DNA from: Bacteroidota bacterium
GTDB taxonomy: Bacteria > Bacteroidota > Bacteroidia > CAILMK01 > JACPUW01
DNA: 64,000 nt
Reading direction: 5' to 3'
Assembly (NCBI GenBank): GCA_016192035.1
Contig: JACPUW010000043.1
Span: 1-64,000, forward strand
This document shows positions 50,056-59,845 of this stretch, one piece after another; the stretch's first letter is position 1; the number at the start of each line of letters is the position of its first letter. The notes under the pieces are model-generated. The model was not told the DNA's origin. It saw only the letters and a program-made list of their open reading frames with translations, and searched no databases. The position numbers and the translations under genes are program-made.

Positions 50056-52785
50056 ATGAAACTCAAGCAACGGATGCAACTCGCTCAGTGGCGGGTATGG
50101 GTAGAAATGGGTTCCGCCATATTGGTCATTGCCTTGCTGTTGCTGGCCAATTTTTGGCACTCAAAAAAAGGAAAGGCAGAATCGGACCTGCGGTCATACT
50201 GGGTGGGCGGAATCCAGGGCACTTGGGACGACCCCAACAACTGGTCGTTGGGGCGGGTACCCGATAAGGCCACCATGGTGACGCTCCAAGGAGGTGTATC
50301 GGTGGTAATTGACAGCGCATTCGGTGCCGAGGCCTCGGATATGGTAATATCAGAGGCCTCGGCATTGGTGCTAAAGGGAAACCTTGATTTGGCTGGCGAT
50401 ATCTATGTACTGCACAAGGGAAGCCTGGCCTTGGTCCAGGGCAATATGGCGGTAGATGGCCATGTTTATGTGATGCAGGGCGCCACCCTGCAAATTCCAT
50501 CATCCGGTGGGGTACAAGTGGTGGGCGACCTAGTGTTGGAGCAAAGCCGTGCACAGATAAAGGGTACCATTGAAATTGGGCAAGACATGGAATTGCGCCG
50601 GGGCGCAAGCCTGGTTGCCATAGATTCGGGTGACTGCCAAGTGGGCAGGGACATGGTGCTTTACGCTGCAGATGGCTTGGCAAACCAGTGCAACCTGCTG
50701 CGGGGCAATCTTAATGTTGCGGGCAATGTGGCATTTGTGGCCAACGACACACGGGAGCCGGTAGCCCCACTCCTGCGGGTAGATGGTGGCAAATGCACAC
50801 TGGGCGGGGTGGTGCGCAATGAGAACCATGAATTTAAGGAAGGCACCAATATAAAAATGACGGTGAACGGCGGTGAGTTGGTGTGCAGGTCTTCCCTCGT
50901 GTTCGATACATTTTCCACCGCTGTTCCCCTTATGGGCCAGGGAGTGGCTCCATGGATGGCAGATAAGCCATATGGGAGAAAGGATGAAAACCACATGGTG
51001 GAAGTGACACATGAAGGCAAGGTGTATTTTCTCTCCGATAACAAATGGAATTCAAAGGGGAATGAGCCTGGGGTATCGGCTGACTGGATAGAAAGGGGTG
51101 AGGCAGATGGGGATGATTTTTCAAAAGATTGCACCCTAGTGCCCACTTGGAGCGCTGTGCAAGCCTATTCGGCTGAAAAGGACAAGGACATTTTTGTAGA
51201 GCACAAAGGATTCATATACAGGATGAACAAAACATGCGCCTTCTCAAAGGGCAACGAACCTGGGCTGCACGGCTGGGCTTGGATCGCCTGGCACAGGTGC
51301 CCGCCTGGCAGGGTGTACCGCGACATACTGGAGGCCAATGGGGGAAAGGTGGTGTTTCATGAGGGATGGATACGGAAGCCGGGAATTGTGTTGGGCGCCG
51401 CATCTACCTTGGTTATAGCACCCGGGACCAGCCCGTTTACCTTTCAAACAGGTGATGTGATAGGAAGCCTACAACTGGAGCCCGGGGCTGAAGTAACGCT
51501 GTTGGGCGATTTGCGCGTAATGGGCAACCTATTGAACCACTCAAGCCACCCCATGAAAGGCAGTGGACTACTGGTGCTTACGGGGGGCAATATCCAAAAT
51601 ATAGCGGGAAAATCGGCCATAATGTTGTCTAAGTTGATGGTTGACAAAGATTCCGGGGAGGTGCGTCTGTACCAGGACCTGCATATAACAGATAGTTTGG
51701 TGCTGGTAAATAAGGCCCCAGTACTGTCTATAGCCCAGGGGCCTTCAGCCACATCAGGTGGGCCCGGGCTACATTTTGGGCCATTGGCCGGATTTAGGGG
51801 CCAGGGATGGTTTACCGGCATGGTCAGCCGCCAAGGCGCTTCGGCCTTTGTTATGCCCACGGGTAGCCGGGCTGGGCCTGCCTATTTTGGAATTGGCCCT
51901 ACGGCCAAAACCGCGATGCACCAGGTGAGGTACTATGAGGGCACGCCCATAAAGTACCTGGAGCCGCCACAAGGGGTAGCACAGGTTTCTACCAAAGAAT
52001 ACTGGGCAGTAAGCACTGGTGGACAGGGCAGCCCGGCCATAGCCACGGCATATTCAGGGTGTGCGGTTGAGCTAGGCCTGGATGACCCGGATAATCTGGT
52101 ATTGTTGGGGTATAATGGCAGCGAATGGCATTCGTTGGGCAACGGGGCCGCTATTTCAGCCGCCCTGCCGGGGGGCATTACCGCGCTTGATAAACTGGGC
52201 AGTTCGGTATTGGTGACCCTGGGCAACCTGGACGAGAACGACCTGTGGGGCCAAGACAACAACCCTTTTGGGCTAGATGGGGCCAATGGCAACAACCTGG
52301 AACTCACATGGACTGACCTGCCCACGGGTATAGGTGCCCTGCGCGTAGAACAGGCGGGAGGACAGGCTAATTGGGAGCCCATAATAATAGAAAGCCCCGG
52401 AACCTACGGCCGCTATGCACTGCAAGGAAAAGCGGCGGACGTGGGCCTTCACATAGTGGCCTTATCCAATGGTGAGGTAACCAAGACATACTACGCCGAG
52501 GTAACGGGCCACCTGATTGGCAATACGGTGGGGCCGGCACTGTCGGTGTTTCCTAACCCCTTTATTGACCGGTTTACCATGCAGGCCCAGTGGGCTGCGG
52601 GAGGGGAGGCTTGGTGGCAATTGGCCAACACTTCAGGTACCGTGCTTTTTTGTGATAGGGTGGACTTGAGTGCCGGCACGCAAACCTGGACCTATGAGGC
52701 AGGCATGTCATTGCCGCCGGGCACATATATAGTAGGCCTTACGGCCAGTGGTCACCGGGTAAGCAAGGTGATAGTAAAGAAATAA
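50056..52785 (+). CDS. large secreted protein with T9SS domain and CBM5/12-like modules
   Basis: 909 aa. A basic N-terminus (MKLKQRMQLAQWR) precedes a hydrophobic segment (GSAILVIALLLLANFW) and KKGK; this looks more like a signal anchor than a classical cleaved signal. The N-domain YWVGGIQGTWDDPNNWSLGRVPD is frequent in secreted beta-helix proteins, and residues ~80-270 look like beta-helix. Two similar ~45-residue modules follow (about 300-350 and 370-415) with the pattern V-x-H-x-G-x-x-Y-x(10)-KGNEPG-x(5)-W, like chitin-binding CBM5/12 domains. The C-terminus (LSVFPNPFIDRFTMQ...GTYIVGLTASGHRVSKVIVKK) is a type A-like T9SS sorting domain. Terminator at 52814. Confidence 0.78.
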   Translation: MKLKQRMQLAQWRVWVEMGSAILVIALLLLANFWHSKKGKAESDLRSYWVGGIQGTWDDPNNWSLGRVPDKATMVTLQGGVSVVIDSAFGAEASDMVISEASALVLKGNLDLAGDIYVLHKGSLALVQGNMAVDGHVYVMQGATLQIPSSGGVQVVGDLVLEQSRAQIKGTIEIGQDMELRRGASLVAIDSGDCQVGRDMVLYAADGLANQCNLLRGNLNVAGNVAFVANDTREPVAPLLRVDGGKCTLGGVVRNENHEFKEGTNIKMTVNGGELVCRSSLVFDTFSTAVPLMGQGVAPWMADKPYGRKDENHMVEVTHEGKVYFLSDNKWNSKGNEPGVSADWIERGEADGDDFSKDCTLVPTWSAVQAYSAEKDKDIFVEHKGFIYRMNKTCAFSKGNEPGLHGWAWIAWHRCPPGRVYRDILEANGGKVVFHEGWIRKPGIVLGAASTLVIAPGTSPFTFQTGDVIGSLQLEPGAEVTLLGDLRVMGNLLNHSSHPMKGSGLLVLTGGNIQNIAGKSAIMLSKLMVDKDSGEVRLYQDLHITDSLVLVNKAPVLSIAQGPSATSGGPGLHFGPLAGFRGQGWFTGMVSRQGASAFVMPTGSRAGPAYFGIGPTAKTAMHQVRYYEGTPIKYLEPPQGVAQVSTKEYWAVSTGGQGSPAIATAYSGCAVELGLDDPDNLVLLGYNGSEWHSLGNGAAISAALPGGITALDKLGSSVLVTLGNLDENDLWGQDNNPFGLDGANGNNLELTWTDLPTGIGALRVEQAGGQANWEPIIIESPGTYGRYALQGKAADVGLHIVALSNGEVTKTYYAEVTGHLIGNTVGPALSVFPNPFIDRFTMQAQWAAGGEAWWQLANTSGTVLFCDRVDLSAGTQTWTYEAGMSLPPGTYIVGLTASGHRVSKVIVKK

Positions 52786-52813
52786 GCCTGGTAAAAGTGC
52801 ATTGCCAATTGCT

Positions 52814-52850
52814 CAGTGCCCGCCCACATATAGGCGGGTACTGTTTTTTT
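52814..52850 (+). terminator. rho-independent terminator
   Basis: CAGTGCCCGCC / GGCGGGTACTG (one G-T pair) around CACATATA, followed by seven T. It ends the large secreted protein gene. Confidence 0.85.
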
Positions 52851-52940
52851 GGGCCCAGGACTAATGATTTGGGACTACCGATCCATGATGGAAAGCATGG
52901 TGCAAATACCAAGCGTTACACGCTTTGCCGCAGGGGGCGG

Positions 52941-54128
52941 CTACATGGCCGAATCGGAAAAAATTAGGTCTTCAGTTTCTATCTTATCGTTGTCAGAAAT
53001 AATGATGGCCCTCTCTACCACCGATTTGAGCTCGCGGACATTACCCGGCCAGGTATGCTGCATAAGGATGCGGGCTGCCTCACCGGTGAGGGCCAGCTCA
53101 GGCTGGCGGGTGTTTTTGGCGTATTGTGACTTGAAATAGTTGGCAAGGATGATGATGTCGTTGCCCCGCTCGCGCAGCGGCGGCATCTTGATTAGGAAGC
53201 CTTGTAGGCGATAGTATAGGTCTTCCCTAAACTTGCCTTCTTTCACGCTGTCGGCCAGTATTTTATTCGTGGCCGCTATGATACGGATATCGAGGTTGAT
53301 GGTCTTGGAGCCACCCACGCGCTGAATGCTTTTTTCCTGTAGCACCCTGAGGAGTTTGGCCTGCAGCGACATGTCCATTTCGGCTATTTCATCCAGGAAA
53401 ATGGTGCCGCCGTCGGCCTCTTCAAACCTGCCTATGCGCTTGGATGAAGCTCCGGTAAACGACCCGCGTTCATGGCCAAATAGTTCGCTTTCCACCAGGT
53501 CTATGGGGATGGCCCCCATGTTCACCGCTACGAAAGGCTTCCGTTTTCGGTTGGAATTATAGTGCAGGGCATTGGCTATCACTTCTTTGCCTGTTCCGCT
53601 TTCGCCTGTTATGAGCACGGTAAGGTCGGTATTGGCCACTTTTTCCATGAGCCGTATCACCTTATGCATGGCCGGGCTCTCACCAATTATAGAACTGTAT
53701 TTTCCATACTCTATGGCCTTGTCCCTCAGTTCTTCTATCTCCCTTTTCAACCGGAGGTTCTCCGCTATGTTTTCCAGTGACTTCTGTAAAAGGAGCACGG
53801 CATTCTCCTCTTTCATGATATAGTCTTTGGCGCCGTCTTTATATGCCTGTACCACCACTTGTATTTCATCTTGGCCTGACATATAGATGGGTACTATGTT
53901 GGGGTCATACTCGCGGACTTTCCTAAGTATTTCTATTCCCGACATATCGGGCAGGTTGTGGTCTATGGTAATAATGTCGGGCTTTTCATATAGATGTTGA
54001 ATTGCATCCGTGCCATTGCCAAACACCCTCACGTCATATCGGTCCACCTTGTCAAGGGTGCTTTTGAGGAGCTTGGAGTAAAACATGTCGTCCTCTATAA
54101 TGAAAATCTTAATGGCACTGTCGGTCAT
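52941..54128 (-). CDS. NtrC-type response regulator lacking a DNA-binding domain
   Basis: 395 aa from the ATG at 54128; the longest frame starts with a TTG that lies inside the -7 box and is rejected. The receiver domain has acidic pocket IIEDD and phospho-acceptor Asp56 in TIDHNLPDMSG. The sigma-54-type AAA+ domain has Walker A GESGTGKE, the sigma-54 contact loop as GSFTGA (usually GAFTGA), Walker B GGTIFLDEIAEM and WPGNVRELKSVVERA. The protein ends ~25 residues later (IETEDLIFSDSAM), so the Fis-type helix-turn-helix is missing. It probably activates sigma-54 promoters from solution, or acts through another protein. No sensor kinase is adjacent. Confidence 0.88.
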   Translation of the reverse strand: MTDSAIKIFIIEDDMFYSKLLKSTLDKVDRYDVRVFGNGTDAIQHLYEKPDIITIDHNLPDMSGIEILRKVREYDPNIVPIYMSGQDEIQVVVQAYKDGAKDYIMKEENAVLLLQKSLENIAENLRLKREIEELRDKAIEYGKYSSIIGESPAMHKVIRLMEKVANTDLTVLITGESGTGKEVIANALHYNSNRKRKPFVAVNMGAIPIDLVESELFGHERGSFTGASSKRIGRFEEADGGTIFLDEIAEMDMSLQAKLLRVLQEKSIQRVGGSKTINLDIRIIAATNKILADSVKEGKFREDLYYRLQGFLIKMPPLRERGNDIIILANYFKSQYAKNTRQPELALTGEAARILMQHTWPGNVRELKSVVERAIIISDNDKIETEDLIFSDSAM

Positions 54129-54155
54129 GCTTGGGGCTTTGCTTTCACTGTTGCG

Positions 54156-54163
54156 CAAATGTA
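54156..54163 (-). promoter_or_regulatory. -7 promoter box of the NtrC-type regulator
   Basis: On the minus strand TACATTTG matches TAnnTTTG and lies 27 bp before the ATG at 54128. Its position rules out the longer TTG start at 54158. No clear upstream TTG element was found. Confidence 0.5.
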
Positions 54164-54427
54164 TTCAATTAAGTGTTTGCTAAGGGGCAGCGGGCAGCGT
54201 GTCCTAATTCATCCGTTTCAATTGGTGTTCTGGGCGTATTGTCGCTGAAATCAATAAATACATCGATTAAATAGGTTTAATGCCAGATAAAGGTGGGATA
54301 GCCCTGTTTTATTCGACGAATTATGGGCTTGAACGAAAAGTTTGAAAATAAATCGACGATAATGAATAGTTCATCGTAGTAAAAGGTAAGTTTGTCTATG
54401 TATTGACACGGTTAAACCTTTTGACAG

Positions 54428-56566
54428 ATGAAAACGAACCTACCCATTTCACTCGCGCTACTGATGGTGTTTGCCTTGGTCAGCACCAGTGGCTTTGCCC
54501 AGGTTGACAAGAAACAAGGATGCGCCATGCTGGAGCGCCCTCTTACCGCAATGGGTAGTTGCCTTGGCGATTCCGTGTGGTTTGATGCCGGTTCGTTTAG
54601 GGGAGCCACTTACTCTTGGGACTTTGACGGCGACGGAAACATGGACTTGCAGCACGCTGACAGGGGCCAAGTAAAACATAAGTATGCCAGCTCAGGCATC
54701 TATACTCCTTATGTATTGATATTCAATGATTCATGTACTGTCGGCAATAGAAACGATTTGATGGACAAGCTGGATATAGCCCCAGTAGCTACACCTGCCT
54801 TTAAAATAGAGGATATGGTATGTGAGCAGGTACATGCACGACAAATTGCCCTCCCAGGCCAGAAGGTAGATAGCTTGGTGTGGAAACTGAGCGATGGCAC
54901 GGTTTACAGGGATAAGTCATTGATCCACCGCTTTTCAAGCGATATGGGTACGCAGTTTGAAATTACCCTGTTGGCGTATTTGGGCGCATGTGTGGCTGCC
55001 AGCACCAAGACTGTGGCTTTCCAGCCTGTAGAAGCAAAACCCAACGTGTATGCCAGCTCTGCCTGTGCCCCGGCTAGGGTAACACTCTCTCAGCCTATTG
55101 ATACCCATTTGCTCTCATACACTTGGTATCTGGACGGCCTTCCGGTATCTGGTGCAGCCAGCCATGTCATGGATTTTTCAGCAGGCACTACGCATGACGT
55201 GGCCTTGGTGGTGAAAGGACAGGATGGATGCATGGACAGTACCTACATGGGCCAGGCCATTCAGGTGGCTGCGCCTGTGGTGGCCCAGGCCAGGGCAAGC
55301 GACACGGCGGTGTGCGTGGGCCAGCCCATAGAGTTGATGCCTACCCATACCGGCCATACCGGCCAAGCCATTTACTGGGGAGATGGCGCCTTGGATACCG
55401 TGCTCAATACCCGTTCACACGCTTTTTCCAAACCAGGTTTGTACCAAGTCAAAGTGTTGGCTACCAACTCAATATTCAATTGCGCGGACACCCAGGTGCT
55501 TCAGGTAAAGGCCTTTGGCATACCGCAGGCAGAATTCTCAATTAAAACGGAGGGCGCCTGTGTGCCACAAATGGTGGAAATGGACAACCGCAGTAAGGGA
55601 AAGTTTACCTCTATGGTGCTGATCATGGACCAGTACGATACCCTTTCGTTTGACGATGCCCTGCTGCTGCGCGACCCAGGCACCTATGAGTTTCGCCTAA
55701 GTTTGGCCAATGGGCTACCTACCTGTAAGTCGGAGTATGTGGCTACCTTGGATCTTGTGTCGCCCTTGTCAGCCGAACAACAGGTTACTATTTCACAGAT
55801 TTCATCACAAAATGGGGCCTTTCACCTACAGTGGAAAGGAGTGGATAAGATGACCACCTACGAGATAAACCTGGTGCAAGCGGAAGGTTTTACACCACTG
55901 GCTGTGGTGGAAGATACCCAGTACCAATGGGTTCCACTGCCGGGACTTGACTCTTTTCCCGCGTTTTCGGTGCGTGGAATGGACGCTTGTGGGGCTTTTT
56001 CAAACTATAGCCACCCCGCAGGCGCAATAGCCCTGAGCGGTCATTACCAAACCGATAGCCTACCCACCCTGAGCTGGACTCCTTTTACTGCATGGGGCGA
56101 ATCACTGGCCTATTATGAAATCCAGAAAGACCTGGGCGACGGATGGATACCCGTGGGAATATCAGGTCAACCACACTATATTGACAGGGACTTTAACAAA
56201 CAAGAAACAATGGAAGCCCGGTACAGGGTAGTGGCCATACATGTTAACGGCACTTGGAACAGTGCCAGCACCGAATATTCCTTTGATTATGTATCTGATA
56301 TATTTATACCCACCGCTTTTAGTCCTAACTATGACAATGTGAACGATATATACGAAATAGTGGGCACCGGGATGGGCAAGTTGCAGGTGCAGATTTTCAA
56401 CCGGTGGGGACAAAAGGTATATGACAATGAAGGGGAAAAACCCCAATGGGACGGCAAGTTCCAGGGCAATCTGGCAGAAGCTGGCACCTATATATGTGTG
56501 GTGGATATGGAGAGCCCCAATGGGCGCAGCTTCAACTACCAAAAAGCCATTACCTTGATTCGCTGA
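54428..56566 (+). CDS. PKD-domain secreted protein with gliding-type C-terminus
   Basis: 712 aa. Signal peptide MKTNLPISLALLMVFALVSTSGFAQ. PKD-like Ig domains follow (GSFRGATYSWDFDGDG... VKHKYASSGIYTPYVLI; AIYWGDGALDTVLNTRSHAFSKPGLYQVKVLA), then a fibronectin-like part (SLAYYEIQKDLGDGWIPVG). The C-terminal ~95 residues (DIFIPTAFSPNYDNVNDIYEIVG...VQIFNRWGQKVYDNEGEKPQWDGK...GTYICVVDMESPNGRSFNYQKAITLIR) are the gliding-motility-associated / type B T9SS domain. Likely an exported surface protein or adhesin. Preceded by ~270 bp of A+T-rich sequence, followed by a terminator. Confidence 0.9.
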   Translation: MKTNLPISLALLMVFALVSTSGFAQVDKKQGCAMLERPLTAMGSCLGDSVWFDAGSFRGATYSWDFDGDGNMDLQHADRGQVKHKYASSGIYTPYVLIFNDSCTVGNRNDLMDKLDIAPVATPAFKIEDMVCEQVHARQIALPGQKVDSLVWKLSDGTVYRDKSLIHRFSSDMGTQFEITLLAYLGACVAASTKTVAFQPVEAKPNVYASSACAPARVTLSQPIDTHLLSYTWYLDGLPVSGAASHVMDFSAGTTHDVALVVKGQDGCMDSTYMGQAIQVAAPVVAQARASDTAVCVGQPIELMPTHTGHTGQAIYWGDGALDTVLNTRSHAFSKPGLYQVKVLATNSIFNCADTQVLQVKAFGIPQAEFSIKTEGACVPQMVEMDNRSKGKFTSMVLIMDQYDTLSFDDALLLRDPGTYEFRLSLANGLPTCKSEYVATLDLVSPLSAEQQVTISQISSQNGAFHLQWKGVDKMTTYEINLVQAEGFTPLAVVEDTQYQWVPLPGLDSFPAFSVRGMDACGAFSNYSHPAGAIALSGHYQTDSLPTLSWTPFTAWGESLAYYEIQKDLGDGWIPVGISGQPHYIDRDFNKQETMEARYRVVAIHVNGTWNSASTEYSFDYVSDIFIPTAFSPNYDNVNDIYEIVGTGMGKLQVQIFNRWGQKVYDNEGEKPQWDGKFQGNLAEAGTYICVVDMESPNGRSFNYQKAITLIR

Positions 56567-56592
56567 TTACTGTTGTTTTTGTTGTTGCACTT

Positions 56593-56625
56593 AACCGCCT
56601 TTGTCATTCAGGGGCGGTTTTTTTA
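56593..56625 (+). terminator. rho-independent terminator
   Basis: AACCGCC (56593-56599) and GGCGGTT (56613-56619) with a partly paired loop, followed by a T-run. It ends the PKD-domain gene. Confidence 0.75.
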
Positions 56626-56715
56626 TTGCCCGTGACTGGGGCCGGTACTTTTTCCTTACTCCATCCAGGTCATTGCCTAAACCTTCATTTGGTGCCCAAA
56701 GGCAGGGCTACCCTG

Positions 56716-56723
56716 TACATTTG
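56716..56723 (+). promoter_or_regulatory. -7 promoter box of the prolyl oligopeptidase gene
   Basis: TACATTTG, 30 bp before the ATG at 56754; TTTG at 56688-56691 could be the upstream element, though the 24-bp gap is slightly long. Confidence 0.45.
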
Positions 56724-56753
56724 CCCGTTTTTTAACCCATTATATGTTTATCC

Positions 56754-58904
56754 ATGAGCCGCCATGCCCTTGTATTGATCATTCTTTTGGCCCTGGGCCA
56801 ATCTTGTAAAGAAACAACTCCCGAAGAAGGTACCATGCAGTATCCCCAAACCCGCACCGAGCAAGTAGTTGACAACTATTTTGGCACCGAAGTAGCCGAC
56901 CCATACCGGTGGCTGGAGGATGACAACGCCGAGGAAACCAAAAACTGGGTAAAGGCACAGAATGAGGTAACCCGGGCCTATCTCAACGGAATTTCCTTTT
57001 TGCCGGCCATCAAGCAGCGGTTAACCCAGTTGTGGGACTATCCCAAAGTGTCGGCCCCCTTTAAAAAAGGGCCCAGGTACTACGAATTCAGAAACACGGG
57101 ATTGCAAGCGCAATCTGTGCTGTACGGCATGGACAGCCTGGGCACCGATGGGGAGGTAGTGCTTGACCCCAACGGGTTTTCAGAGGATGGCACCGTATCA
57201 CTGGCCGGTATGGCCTTCTCTAAAGACCACAAGTACCTGGCATACGGCATAAGCCGGGGCGGGAGCGACTGGAACGAATGGTTCGTAATGGATGTGGAAA
57301 CCAAAGAGCTGCTTGATGATAAGATAGAATGGGTGAAATTTGGCGGAGCTTCCTGGTATGGAAGCCACGGTTTTTTCTACACCCGGTTTCCTGCACCAGG
57401 CCCAGGCGAGGCCCTTAGCGGTGCCAACACAAACGGCAAAGTATATTTCCACCGACTGGGCAGCCCGCAGTCTAGCGACTTGCTTATTTGGGAAGACCCT
57501 GCAAATCCCACCTACTATAATTTTGGTGGCACCACCCACGACGACCGTTTTTTTGTGCTAAACCAAAGCCAGGGCACACACGGGCAAAACCTATTTGTGC
57601 TGCCGCTTACCGGCCCTGACCTACTGGTGGAAAAACCTGCCTTTGTGCCTGTGGTCACTGATTTTGACAACGACCACCAACTAGTGGACAATGACGGCGA
57701 TGCGCTCTATATACTTACCAATTACCAGGCACCAAATTATAGGCTGGTCAAGACCGGCATAGCCGCTCCCGGCAAAGAAAATTGGGTGAATGTGTTGCCA
57801 GAATCCAATGACGTGCTGCAATCGGCATCACTGGTGGGCGGCAAGTGGTTTTCTACCTACCTCAAAGATGCCAGCAGCAGGGTCTATGCGCATGAAAAAG
57901 AAGGAAAACAACTGGGCGAAATAAACCTGCCCACCATAGGCACCGTGTCAGGATTTGGGGGCAACAAGGAAGACGAAGAAATTTTTTACACTTTTACCTC
58001 CTTTACCTACCCATCTACCGTGTTTAGATATGAGGTGGCCACGGGCCACACCACCCTGTACCGGCAAAGCGAGGTAACATTCAATCCCGCCGACTATGAA
58101 ACCAAGGAGGTGTTTTACCCAAGCGCCGACGGAGAGAAAATCCATATGTTCATAACGCACAAAAAAGGATTGGCCATGGATGGCCAGAGGCCCACCCTTT
58201 TATATGGTTATGGGGGGTTTAACATTAGCCTAAGCCCCAGTTTTTCAGTAGCCAACGTAGTATTGCTGGAGAATGGCGGCGTATATTGTGTGGCCAACCT
58301 GCGCGGTGGTGGGGAGTATGGCGAACGGTGGCACCAGGCCGGTATGCTCCTGAAAAAGCAACATGTTTTTGATGACTTTATAGCCGCCGGCGAATACCTC
58401 ATTTCAGAGGGTTATACCAGCAAGGACCGATTGGCCATTCGTGGCGGATCAAACGGGGGATTACTGGTAGGTGCCTGTATGGTGCAGCGCCCCGACTTGT
58501 TTAAGGTGGCCTTTCCTGCGGTAGGGGTGCTTGATATGCTTCGCTACCACAAGTTTACCGTAGGTGCTGGCTGGGCAGTGGAGTATGGTTCCAGTGATGA
58601 GGAAACCCATTTTAAGAATCTTTATGCCTACTCCCCTTACCACAACCTACAGGAGGGAACGAGCTATCCCGCCACCATGGTAATGACCGCCGACCACGAC
58701 GACCGGGTAGTACCTGCGCATTCGTTCAAGTTTGCCGCCAGGCTACAGGCCTGCCATAAGGGCCCAAACCCTGTACTCATCAATATAGAAACCAAGGCTG
58801 GCCACGGGGCAGGCAAGTCCACCCAACAAACCATTGACGAATACGCCGATATATGGGCGTTCATGTTTGCCAATATGGGTGTTGCACCCATTTATGGCCA
58901 ATAG
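56754..58904 (+). CDS. S9A family prolyl oligopeptidase (lipoprotein)
   Basis: 716 aa serine peptidase cleaving after proline in short peptides. The N-terminus is a lipoprotein signal (HALVLIILLALGQSC-KE). The N-terminal strand region YPQTRTEQVVDNYFGTEVADPYRWLED is a family hallmark. A seven-bladed propeller covers roughly residues 95-440. Catalytic domain: LLYGYGGFNISLSPSFS, NLRGGGEYGERWHQAGML, nucleophile GGSNGGLLV, Asp in MTADHDDRVVP and His in TKAGHGAGKS. Likely exported and held at the membrane. Monocistronic with its own promoter box; convergent with the DUF4249 gene. Confidence 0.93.
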   Translation: MSRHALVLIILLALGQSCKETTPEEGTMQYPQTRTEQVVDNYFGTEVADPYRWLEDDNAEETKNWVKAQNEVTRAYLNGISFLPAIKQRLTQLWDYPKVSAPFKKGPRYYEFRNTGLQAQSVLYGMDSLGTDGEVVLDPNGFSEDGTVSLAGMAFSKDHKYLAYGISRGGSDWNEWFVMDVETKELLDDKIEWVKFGGASWYGSHGFFYTRFPAPGPGEALSGANTNGKVYFHRLGSPQSSDLLIWEDPANPTYYNFGGTTHDDRFFVLNQSQGTHGQNLFVLPLTGPDLLVEKPAFVPVVTDFDNDHQLVDNDGDALYILTNYQAPNYRLVKTGIAAPGKENWVNVLPESNDVLQSASLVGGKWFSTYLKDASSRVYAHEKEGKQLGEINLPTIGTVSGFGGNKEDEEIFYTFTSFTYPSTVFRYEVATGHTTLYRQSEVTFNPADYETKEVFYPSADGEKIHMFITHKKGLAMDGQRPTLLYGYGGFNISLSPSFSVANVVLLENGGVYCVANLRGGGEYGERWHQAGMLLKKQHVFDDFIAAGEYLISEGYTSKDRLAIRGGSNGGLLVGACMVQRPDLFKVAFPAVGVLDMLRYHKFTVGAGWAVEYGSSDEETHFKNLYAYSPYHNLQEGTSYPATMVMTADHDDRVVPAHSFKFAARLQACHKGPNPVLINIETKAGHGAGKSTQQTIDEYADIWAFMFANMGVAPIYGQ

Positions 58905-58925
58905 GCAGCCTGGATTTTTTGATAA

Positions 58926-59831
58926 TTAGGGCGTTATGACAATGCTGGATGATGACGATCCGGCAAAAATGCCATGCCCTCCTTCCACGTTGCTAAATAC
59001 CTGCACCGGGGTGGCAAATGGGTCGTATCGCACCCGGTTATACTTATCAAGCGAAGTGAAATACCTATAGGCAGACAAGCCCATATTGCTTAGGGTTAGG
59101 GTAATATCTACATCGTTACCTTCAAAGGTGTAGCCATCAATAATGATCCTAAACCCATAGGTTTTGCCGTCTATACGGCTGTCGTCCACCACTATGGCCT
59201 GTCCATAATACCGCGTTTCGCCACTGTTCAACTGACTGGTTACCATAGGATCGGTTGAGCTCACCATCAATTGTTCGGTCCACTCCTGGTAGATGTTGTT
59301 AAAAGAATCCTCGTAGTAGTAGTGGCCAAAAGCCTCTATCATGTAGTAATTCTGTTCATTAACTGGATCGGCAAACTGGATGGTTATCTCTTTGTCGGTG
59401 GTGCCCAACATGGGGTTTGGTATGTCGCGCACGCTATAATCTATAATGGGCACTTGCTTGGGCACCATATCAGTGGCCCAAGCGGGATCGTACCCATTAT
59501 GTGACACTTCCACGCGGTATTCCTTGCCATACTCGGGAGCAAACCCTTCAAGTAAATAGATGCCATTAACCTTGTGTTGTGGCTGTCCAACCAGGTTGCC
59601 ATTTTGGTCCAGGAGTTTTACCGATGCGGCTTCCAGGTTTTCCAATTCTTGTATATCCACCAGGGCTAGGCTGCGGCTCAGGTGTACCTTAAAGGTGTCT
59701 TGGTTGTTAAACAAACTGTTTATTACAATCTTAGGCTCTTTTATTTGCCCATCAAATTCTATGGTTTTTTCACAGGCCACCAGTGCACCCAGTGCCACGG
59801 TAAGCAGTAGGAAAAGTCGTATTCTATACAT
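58926..59831 (-). CDS. DUF4249 lipoprotein
   Basis: 301 aa. Lipoprotein signal YRIRLFLLLTVALGALVAC-EK, then TIEFDGQIKEPKIVINSLFNNQDTFKVHLSRSLALVD, a standard DUF4249 opening. An Ig-like beta-sandwich follows (ASVKLLDQNGNLVGQPQHKVNGIYLLEGFAPEYGKEYRVEVSHNGYDPAWATD). DUF4249 proteins are encoded next to TonB-dependent receptors and probably work as surface partners, as SusD does for SusC. Here it starts 14 bp after the receptor stop. The substrate is unknown. Confidence 0.9.
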   Translation of the reverse strand: MYRIRLFLLLTVALGALVACEKTIEFDGQIKEPKIVINSLFNNQDTFKVHLSRSLALVDIQELENLEAASVKLLDQNGNLVGQPQHKVNGIYLLEGFAPEYGKEYRVEVSHNGYDPAWATDMVPKQVPIIDYSVRDIPNPMLGTTDKEITIQFADPVNEQNYYMIEAFGHYYYEDSFNNIYQEWTEQLMVSSTDPMVTSQLNSGETRYYGQAIVVDDSRIDGKTYGFRIIIDGYTFEGNDVDITLTLSNMGLSAYRYFTSLDKYNRVRYDPFATPVQVFSNVEGGHGIFAGSSSSSIVITP

Positions 59832-59845
59832 GTAGGTTTGGGGTT

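Noticed and set aside
54129-54158. Longer NtrC-type start at TTG 54158
   Set aside because: That codon is part of the TACATTTG promoter box and cannot be in the message.
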